Assembly: GCA_009885605.1 (NCBI GenBank)
Contig: VFKK01000336.1
Location: 1-19,840, forward strand
Direction of reading: 5' to 3'
Length of the DNA stretch: 19,840 bases
Source: Cyclobacteriaceae bacterium
GTDB lineage: Bacteria > Bacteroidota > Bacteroidia > Cytophagales > Cyclobacteriaceae
Below the pieces are notes generated by a model. That model was not told where the DNA came from, did no database searches, and saw nothing but the letters and a program-made list of their open reading frames with translations. Position numbers and translations under genes: made by a program. Positions 15,221-19,840 of this stretch are shown here, piece by piece; position 1 is the stretch's first letter, and the number at the start of each line of letters is the position of its first letter.

Positions 15221-16489
15221 TTAGTACAAAGGAAATTCGACCATCCAGGTATTGACTTGAGCGCGGATATTTTGCAATTCCGCTTCCTGATCATGGTTTT
15301 TCAAAGCGCGGTCTATCAGGTGCACGATCTTTATCATATCGGCTTCCTTCAATCCACGTGTAGTCACTGCTGCAGTACCAACTCGCATGCCTGAAGTCAC
15401 AAAAGGTGACTTGGTATCGAATGGAACCATATTTTTATTGATTGTAATATCCACTTTGCCAAGTGTCTCTTCAGCGATCTTACCTGTCAGGTCTTTATTT
15501 CGAAGGTCAATTAGCATAAGATGGTTGTCTGTTCCTCCGGAAATAATCCGGTAACCAAGACTTACGAACTCATGGGCCATTACGGATGCATTCTTTTTTA
15601 CCTGAACGACATAATGCATGTATTCGTCCGAAAGTGCTTCTTGGAAAGCAATCGCTTTCGCAGCAATAATATGCTCCAAAGGACCACCCTGAGTTCCCGG
15701 GAAAACTCCCATATCCAACAGGGAAGACATTTTTCTGATTTCTCCTTTTGGAGTAGTAAGTCCGAATGGATTGTCGAAATCTTCTCTCATCATGATCAAA
15801 CCACCTCTAGGACCTCTGAGAGTTTTATGAGTTGTAGTGGTCACGATATGACAATATTCAAGCGGATCATTGAGCAGGCCTCTGGCAATCAATCCTGAAG
15901 GGTGAGAAATATCTGCAAGTAAAAGTGCGCCTACCTGATCTGCGATGTCTCTGAGTCTCTCATAATCCCAATCCCGGCTATAAGCGGATGCTCCACAAAT
16001 CAACATTTTTGGATTTACTTCCAATGCCTTAGCTTCTACTTTATCATAATCAATCAATCCTGTGGATTCTTCCACACCATAGAAATTTGCCTGATAAAGT
16101 TTGCCGGAGAAATTCACGGGAGATCCATGAGTCAGGTGACCTCCATGAGACAGATCAAAGCCCAAAATAGCATCTCCTGGTTTCAGACAAGCAAGCATTA
16201 CGGCTGCGTTAGCCTGAGCACCTGAGTGCGGCTGCACATTTGCCCAGCCAGCTCCAAAAAGTTCTTTTGCTCGATCGATCGCTAATTGCTCTATTTCATC
16301 CACTACCTCGCAGCCACCATAATAGCGCTTACCCGGAAGTCCTTCAGCATATTTATTGGTTAAAACACTCCCCGCAGCTTCCATTACTTGTTTGCTGGTG
16401 AAGTTTTCGGAGGCAATCAGCTCGATGCCTCTCTTTTGTCTGTCTTCTTCTTGCGCGATGAGGTCGAAAATAACCGAATCTCTTTTCAT
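15221..16489 (-). CDS. glyA: Serine hydroxymethyltransferase
   Basis: A 422-residue PLP enzyme that converts serine and tetrahydrofolate to glycine and 5,10-methylenetetrahydrofolate in the cytoplasm, the main one-carbon source. The fold-type I signatures are present: GIELIASENFTSKQVMEAAG (21-40), LTNKYAEGLPGKRYYGG (43-59), VQPHSGAQAN (85-94), LLADISHPSGLIA (190-202) and the PLP-lysine motif VTTTTHKTLRGPRGG (216-230) with Lys222. The C-terminal domain holds GGTDNHLMLIDLR (about 331-343) and the RVGTAAVTTRGL block. Length is close to the usual 415-430. The ATG at 16489 is directly at the conserved N-terminus. It is the first gene of the glyA-tatC-rpiB operon; a candidate promoter lies at 16553-16584, giving a leader of about 55-60 nt. 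Confidence 0.96.
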   Translation of the reverse strand: MKRDSVIFDLIAQEEDRQKRGIELIASENFTSKQVMEAAGSVLTNKYAEGLPGKRYYGGCEVVDEIEQLAIDRAKELFGAGWANVQPHSGAQANAAVMLACLKPGDAILGFDLSHGGHLTHGSPVNFSGKLYQANFYGVEESTGLIDYDKVEAKALEVNPKMLICGASAYSRDWDYERLRDIADQVGALLLADISHPSGLIARGLLNDPLEYCHIVTTTTHKTLRGPRGGLIMMREDFDNPFGLTTPKGEIRKMSSLLDMGVFPGTQGGPLEHIIAAKAIAFQEALSDEYMHYVVQVKKNASVMAHEFVSLGYRIISGGTDNHLMLIDLRNKDLTGKIAEETLGKVDITINKNMVPFDTKSPFVTSGMRVGTAAVTTRGLKEADMIKIVHLIDRALKNHDQEAELQNIRAQVNTWMVEFPLY

Positions 16490-16552
16490 AATCAGGGGTT
16501 TGAGAACTACCTATTGAGGGTTTTGCCGGGTTTCCCCAGCTGAAAACGAGGT

Positions 16553-16584
16553 CAAAAATAGACTTAAACTCCCGATTATCCAAT
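16553..16584 (-). promoter_or_regulatory. Candidate Bacteroidota sigma-A promoter of the glyA operon
   Basis: On the minus strand the box ATTG (16584-16581) is followed after exactly 20 nt by TATTTTTG (16560-16553). The Bacteroidota housekeeping consensus is TTTG at -33 and TAnnTTTG at -7 with about 19-21 nt between. The -7 box fits fully and the -33 box fits 3 of 4. The layout is the same as the promoter at 17262-17293. Confidence 0.5.
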
Positions 16585-16645
16585 CCAAAAAAGTGTTTGA
16601 GCAAAGAATGCTGGATACCTGCGGTTGATTTCCTAATTTGGATAC

Positions 16646-17020
16646 ATGTTTGATTTCAAATTCCGCCCGGGCCTGTATTTCATTGGGGATGTTACCTCCA
16701 TATTATTGGTAAAACTCCACTATCCCGAGAGCAAATGGGGGGAGCAAATAAGCATTTATGCTCATTCGCTGGACACCAAAATTAATTTCGAAGCAGTGGA
16801 TTTCTACGGAAATGAGTACATGCTCTATCCTTCCAGTGCTGTAGAACCTTTATCAATGGAGGAACTGATCAATATGCTGGAAGGAATGCAAATCAATCTT
16901 GACCACCCGGAGGGAAATATGGTCATGACGCTGGATGGATTCCCAGAAGCAAAAAGCCAATTCTATCCTCAACTTCATGATTACTATCAAGAGAAAAGAA
17001 AAAGCCTTGGGTTGGATTAA
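16646..17020 (+). CDS. Hypothetical protein, 124 residues, no recognised domain
   Basis: I do not recognise this family. The protein is soluble in appearance, with no signal peptide or membrane helix, and acidic. The N-terminal half reads like beta strands (LYFIGDVTSILLVKLHY, then ISIYAHSLDTKINFEAVDFYG at about 35-55). The C-terminal half looks helical (LSMEELINMLEGMQINLD, about 69-86, and LHDYYQEKRKSLG). The Tyr, Phe and Leu content and sensible amino-acid spread favour a real gene. It starts 156 nt from the divergent glyA and converges on the small gene at 17017-17241 with a 4-bp TTAA overlap. There are no neighbours that point to a pathway. Function unknown. Confidence 0.72.
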   Translation: MFDFKFRPGLYFIGDVTSILLVKLHYPESKWGEQISIYAHSLDTKINFEAVDFYGNEYMLYPSSAVEPLSMEELINMLEGMQINLDHPEGNMVMTLDGFPEAKSQFYPQLHDYYQEKRKSLGLD

Positions 17021-17241
17021 AAATCAAAAACAGGATTGCATCCATGAAGTTCGGAGGATCTGAGCCAGTGTTCATACGTTTCAAATCTCAGACAGTCGCT
17101 TAGTTCCATTCCCTGAAAAATGATTTTCTTGAATAAGTAAACAGGTAACCAGGATTTCAACTTATTTGCCTGCTCGGAGGATAGCTGTGAAACTTGTATC
17201 CATTTCTCACGCTCAATAAAAATTGGTATCAGCTTAGTCAT
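17017..17241 (-). CDS. Small hypothetical protein, 74 residues
   Basis: I do not recognise a named domain. From the ATG at 17239-17241 the protein begins MTKLIPIFIEREKWIQ. It has a middle segment with SEQANKLKSWLP (22-33) and ends with a Cys-, His- and Trp-containing part: MELSDCLRFETYEHWLRSSE (45-64), then LHGC. Cys50, His58, His66 and Cys68 could in principle bind a metal, but the spacing is not a known zinc motif. The frame is open upstream to 17301; I prefer the internal ATG because a good candidate promoter at 17262-17293 lies inside that extension and would give a leader of about 15 nt. The presence of a matched promoter and a non-random protein composition argue for a real gene. Its stop overlaps the stop of the gene at 16646-17020. 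Confidence 0.65.
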   Translation of the reverse strand: MTKLIPIFIEREKWIQVSQLSSEQANKLKSWLPVYLFKKIIFQGMELSDCLRFETYEHWLRSSELHGCNPVFDF

Positions 17242-17261
17242 TTCTTTCTCAAAAGATGAAA

Positions 17262-17293
17262 CAAAAATAAGCTGACATTCAACCAGATACAAT
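17262..17293 (-). promoter_or_regulatory. Candidate Bacteroidota promoter of the 74-residue protein gene
   Basis: On the minus strand ATTG (17293-17290) is followed after exactly 20 nt by TATTTTTG (17269-17262), a full match to the -7 pattern TAnnTTTG and 3 of 4 at -33. Transcription would start about 15 nt before the ATG at 17241. This placement supports the shorter start for the gene. Confidence 0.5.
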
Positions 17294-17346
17294 TTTATCA
17301 AATTAATTCTCTGTTAAGAAAAAAATAGACCTTACTCAATGTTGAC

Positions 17347-18255
17347 ATGCTCGGAGCGCTGATCGCTGTTGTCTTTCTCATATCCGGACTGATTTTTCAG
17401 CGATTGCCAGGCTTTCCTTTGGAAAAAGCCACTCTTTGGATCAATCGATATTTACTTTACCTCGTCCTTCCGGCCCTGGCCTTACTCCATATTCCACAGA
17501 TCAAACCCGGTTTAGATTTGTTGGTTCCGATTTCAGCCGCCTGGTTCACTTTTTTCATGTCCTGGGTGATTTTTGGAATGATGGGTCGATTCCTTCATTG
17601 GAACAAAGGGACCACCGGTTGTCTGGTCATTGTTTCCGGACTGGCAAATACCTCTTTTCTGGGTTTCCCTGTCTTGGAGGCACTTTATGGAAAGCAGTCT
17701 TTATCTGTCGCTTTACTGATGGACCAAGGGGGGTCTTTTCTTTTGGTCTCTTCGCTCGCAATAATCGTTGGCTCGATCTACAGTCATAAAGAGGGAACCC
17801 TCAGCTCCATTCCGCTCAAGATCCTTAGTTTTCCTCCTTTCATATTTCTTCTCGGCACAATTTTGATGAGTATTTTGGGGTGGAAAACCCCTGAGATTAT
17901 GCTTCCGTTCCTGTCTGGAATTGGAAAAACTATGGCGCCTATGGCTCTTTTGGCGCTTGGAGTTAAGTTTTCTCTGGACACGGAAGCATTGACCTCCCGA
18001 TTCTATTGGATGAGTATTGGATACCGGCTGATTCTTGCTCCTGCATTGGTTTGGCTTATCTACCGCAATTTTCTTCCAGAAGCTGAGTTAACTTTTAAAG
18101 TTACCGTCTTGGAAAGCGGAATGGCACCCATGATTACAGGGTCGATCGTCGCAATCCAATATGGACTTCAACCCAAACTCGCCACCCTACTGGCAAGTCT
18201 TGGAATCCCGATCTCTTTTGTGAGTATTTTCCTTTGGTATCTCTTCTTAGGCTGA
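17347..18255 (+). CDS. AEC-family (auxin efflux carrier/malonate-type) permease
   Basis: A 302-residue inner-membrane protein with about ten hydrophobic helices, arranged as two similar halves of five, as in AEC/BART carriers. Family marks are GLANTSFLGFPVLEALYG (98-115), the crossover-type motif in the first half, and ESGMAPMITGSIVA (256-269) in the second half. MAPMALLALGVKFSL (196-210) is the usual glycine-rich helix at the start of repeat two. Bacterial members carry malonate, malate, lactate or other organic anions; the auxin name comes from the plant relatives and does not imply auxin transport here. The ATG at 17347 directly begins the first helix. It is divergent from the 74-residue protein gene (105 nt apart) and its stop lies 2 nt from the stop of the converging phosphatase gene. 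Substrate unknown. Confidence 0.88.
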   Translation: MLGALIAVVFLISGLIFQRLPGFPLEKATLWINRYLLYLVLPALALLHIPQIKPGLDLLVPISAAWFTFFMSWVIFGMMGRFLHWNKGTTGCLVIVSGLANTSFLGFPVLEALYGKQSLSVALLMDQGGSFLLVSSLAIIVGSIYSHKEGTLSSIPLKILSFPPFIFLLGTILMSILGWKTPEIMLPFLSGIGKTMAPMALLALGVKFSLDTEALTSRFYWMSIGYRLILAPALVWLIYRNFLPEAELTFKVTVLESGMAPMITGSIVAIQYGLQPKLATLLASLGIPISFVSIFLWYLFLG

Positions 18256-18257
18256 TT

Positions 18258-19061
18258 TCAAGACCAGATCCTAATCAGTTCAGTAAGGAATTCAACATGA
18301 ATATGGGAATTAGTAGCAACAATATTTCTTCCAAAAATATAATCTCCCCCTCCGGCAAAATCAGTAACTGTTCCTCCTGCTTCCTGCACGATTAAAGCCC
18401 CTGCAGCCACATCATAGGAATTGAGGTTGTATTCAAAATAGCCCTCGATTCTTCCGGAAGCTACATAGCAAAGGTCAACTGCGGCACTCCCAAGCCTTCT
18501 GAGCCCGTGAGTGGAACGCATCAAAAATTTGAGTGCTTCCAAATATTTATCAATCTGCTCAAAGTTGTAATATGGAAATCCCGTCGCAATGAGGGATGCT
18601 GCCAGAGTCTCCGCCTGACTTGCACGAATCGGAGTGTCATTGCAAAATGCTCCACCTCCTTTCATGGCATAAAAACATTCGTGGCGATTCACTTCATAGA
18701 CCACACCTAAAACTACCTCCTCGTACTCCATCAAAGCAATGCTTACAGAATAGACTGGAAGTCCATGGATGAAATTGGTTGTACCATCCAACGGATCAAT
18801 TACCCAGTTGAATTGTTCCTGACGGGTAGTGTTTGTTCCTTCTTCTGTAATAAAACCTGCTTCAGGAAAAATCACACTCAATCGATCCACAATCTGTTTC
18901 TCTGCCTCTTTATCCACATACGAAACAAGATCATTAAATCCTTTGTGCTCTACAGTCTTGAGATTGAAGCCCTGTCTTTCCTTTCGAATAAAGGAACCTA
19001 CTTCTTTGGCTATTTCTTGGGTCTTTTCGAGAAACAAGCCAAGTTTTTCATTGGATATCAT
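18258..19061 (-). CDS. Inositol monophosphatase family phosphatase (SuhB-like)
   Basis: A 267-residue Mg-dependent phosphatase. Metal and catalytic motifs are complete: GFITEEGT with Glu73-Glu74, IDPLDGTTNFIHG (88-100) with Asp89, Asp92 and Thr94-Thr95, and SYDVAAGALIVQEAGG (215-230) with Asp217. These place it in the IMPase/SuhB group rather than FBPase or CysQ, though phosphoadenosine or other sugar phosphatase activity cannot be excluded. I use the ATG at 19059-19061 (MISNEKLGLF); an in-frame TTG at 19073 would add four residues. It starts 21 nt after the rsmI stop, so it is probably the last gene of an operon with rsmI. SuhB in other bacteria also acts in rRNA transcription antitermination, which would fit an rsmI neighbour, but that role is not shown for this phylum. 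Confidence 0.93.
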   Translation of the reverse strand: MISNEKLGLFLEKTQEIAKEVGSFIRKERQGFNLKTVEHKGFNDLVSYVDKEAEKQIVDRLSVIFPEAGFITEEGTNTTRQEQFNWVIDPLDGTTNFIHGLPVYSVSIALMEYEEVVLGVVYEVNRHECFYAMKGGGAFCNDTPIRASQAETLAASLIATGFPYYNFEQIDKYLEALKFLMRSTHGLRRLGSAAVDLCYVASGRIEGYFEYNLNSYDVAAGALIVQEAGGTVTDFAGGGDYIFGRNIVATNSHIHVEFLTELIRIWS

Positions 19062-19082
19062 AAAATAAGGCAAAAGGGTTAA

Positions 19083-19775
19083 TTAAGCTTTGGGATTTTT
19101 TCCGGCCAATACGAGAACGATTTCTCCTTTTGTCGGATGCGTCTGGTAATATTCTACCAATTCAGAAAGAGTACCTCTGACGTTTTCCTCATGAATCTTT
19201 GTAAGTTCTCTGGAAACACAAGCCTGTCTATCGGGACCAAAAGACTCTGAGAATTGCTCGAGCGTCTTCATGAGGCGATGCGTAGATTCATAGAAGATCA
19301 TGGTTCGGGTTTCCTCAAGCAAGGATTCAATTCTAGTTTTTCTTCCTTTTTTATGGGGAAGAAATCCTTCAAAAATAAATCGGTCATTGGGCAGGCCGCT
19401 ATTGATCAAAGCGGGAACGAATGCAGTGGGTCCGGGAAGACATTGAACGTCCAAACCTGCAGCAAGTACTTCCCTTACCAACAGAAACCCTGGGTCTGAA
19501 ATTGCGGGTGTGCCAGCGTCGCTTATTAAGGCAAAGACTTCTCCTTTTTTCATCCGGTCCACCAGCTTTTGCACAGCTTTATGCTCATTAAAAATATGGT
19601 AGCTCTGAAGTGGCCGGGAAATCTCGAGATGTTTGAGCAGGATTCCGCTCGTACGCGTATCCTCAGCCAATATCACATCCGCACTTTTGAGAATTTCTAA
19701 CGCTCTAAGCGTAATGTCTTTGAGGTTCCCAATAGGAGTGGGAACCAAATAAAGGTTGATAGGATGGTCAATCAT
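19083..19775 (-). CDS. rsmI: 16S rRNA (cytidine-1402 2'-O) methyltransferase RsmI
   Basis: A 230-residue tetrapyrrole-methylase-fold enzyme that methylates the ribose of C1402 in the 30S P site. LYLVPTPIGNLKDITLRA (8-25) is the RsmI N-terminal motif, followed by ADVILAEDTRTSGILLKHL (32-50). SAM-pocket motifs are ALISDAGTPAISDPG (82-96) and CLPGPTAFVPALINSGLP (112-129). FEGFLPHKKGRK (135-146) and FYESTHRLMKTL (161-172) match the family well. It is shorter than the E. coli protein (about 286 residues), lacking most of the C-terminal part, as is usual in this phylum. The start overlaps the stop of the upstream gene in TAATG, so translational coupling is likely. The following phosphatase gene begins 21 nt downstream. 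Confidence 0.95.
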   Translation of the reverse strand: MIDHPINLYLVPTPIGNLKDITLRALEILKSADVILAEDTRTSGILLKHLEISRPLQSYHIFNEHKAVQKLVDRMKKGEVFALISDAGTPAISDPGFLLVREVLAAGLDVQCLPGPTAFVPALINSGLPNDRFIFEGFLPHKKGRKTRIESLLEETRTMIFYESTHRLMKTLEQFSESFGPDRQACVSRELTKIHEENVRGTLSELVEYYQTHPTKGEIVLVLAGKNPKA

Positions 19776-19840
19776 TAATCGATGGAATCAATCGCTTTAG
19801 CAAGTTTACGATCTTTTGCAGTCACTGTGTTGCCCTTATC
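19775..19840 (-). CDS. Unidentified gene, last 21 codons only
   Basis: The minus strand is open from the window edge to a TAA at 19777-19775, giving the tail DKGNTVTAKDRKLAKAIDSI plus a final Asp. It overlaps the rsmI ATG by one base (TAATG), a layout typical of a real co-transcribed gene. The tail is charged and has no diagnostic motif, so I cannot name the product. Everything else of this gene lies to the right of the window. Confidence 0.6.
   Translation of the reverse strand, partial: DKGNTVTAKDRKLAKAIDSID

Noticed and set aside
1..19840. Search for a defence system, mobile element, CRISPR array, tRNA or rRNA
   Set aside because: No recombinase, transposase, toxin-antitoxin pair, regularly spaced repeat or RNA gene signature was seen. 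Gene content is chromosomal and largely housekeeping.

Overview
The window looks like chromosomal DNA of a Bacteroidota bacterium, most likely of the Cytophagales/Cyclobacteriaceae type (an Algoriphagus-like genome). This rests on the protein styles (RbfA, TatC with a long first periplasmic loop, SHMT, a WcaJ-type sugar transferase), on the absence of clear Shine-Dalgarno sequences, on candidate promoters with the Bacteroidota -7 pattern TAnnTTTG, and on moderate-to-low G+C. The genus is inference. I see no rRNA, tRNA, insertion sequence, CRISPR array, phage gene or attachment site.

Layout. 1-1307 (-) is the window-truncated gene of a polyprenyl-phosphate sugar-1-phosphate transferase, which starts exopolysaccharide repeat units. 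Divergent from it, 1464-2135 (+) encodes a small SAM methyltransferase. 2132-5912 (-) holds a homodimer-type ABC exporter, a SolA/sarcosine-oxidase-type flavoprotein and a membrane-anchored coiled-coil protein. 6245-7498 (+) is a secreted TPR protein. 7495-9123 (-) is rbfA followed by a LolC/E-type permease. 9211-12265 (+) holds a multi-span membrane protein resembling GT-C glycosyltransferases, a VOC/glyoxalase-fold protein and a Tat-exported sugar phosphate isomerase/epimerase-like protein. 12304-13401 (-) is a lipoprotein of the cyanophycinase (S51) family. 13889-16489 (-) is a tight glyA-tatC-rpiB operon. 16646-17241 holds two small convergent genes of unknown function. 17347-18255 (+) is an AEC-family permease. 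18258-19840 (-) is an operon of an unidentified gene (only its C-terminus is inside), rsmI and an inositol-monophosphatase-family gene.

How the genes relate. Most of the window is housekeeping: one-carbon metabolism (glyA), pentose phosphate isomerisation (rpiB), protein export (tatC), ribosome maturation and rRNA modification (rbfA, rsmI) and lipoprotein release (lolC/E-like). The clearest functional link is between TatC and the twin-arginine precursor encoded at 11309-12265. The left edge probably belongs to a surface polysaccharide region.

I found no convincing undescribed multi-gene system. The points most worth checking are: three of the five convergent gene junctions overlap by exactly the 4-bp palindrome TTAA; two minus-strand promoters have the same ATTG-N20-TATTTTTG architecture; the coiled-coil protein belongs to a family that I recall being mislabelled as a tRNA methyltransferase; the cyanophycinase homologue is a lipoprotein with a C-terminal extension; and two small proteins of unknown function share one locus. 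Several starts were set downstream of the longest possible reading frame, because the upstream residues are not protein-like or sit upstream of a signal peptide or promoter.
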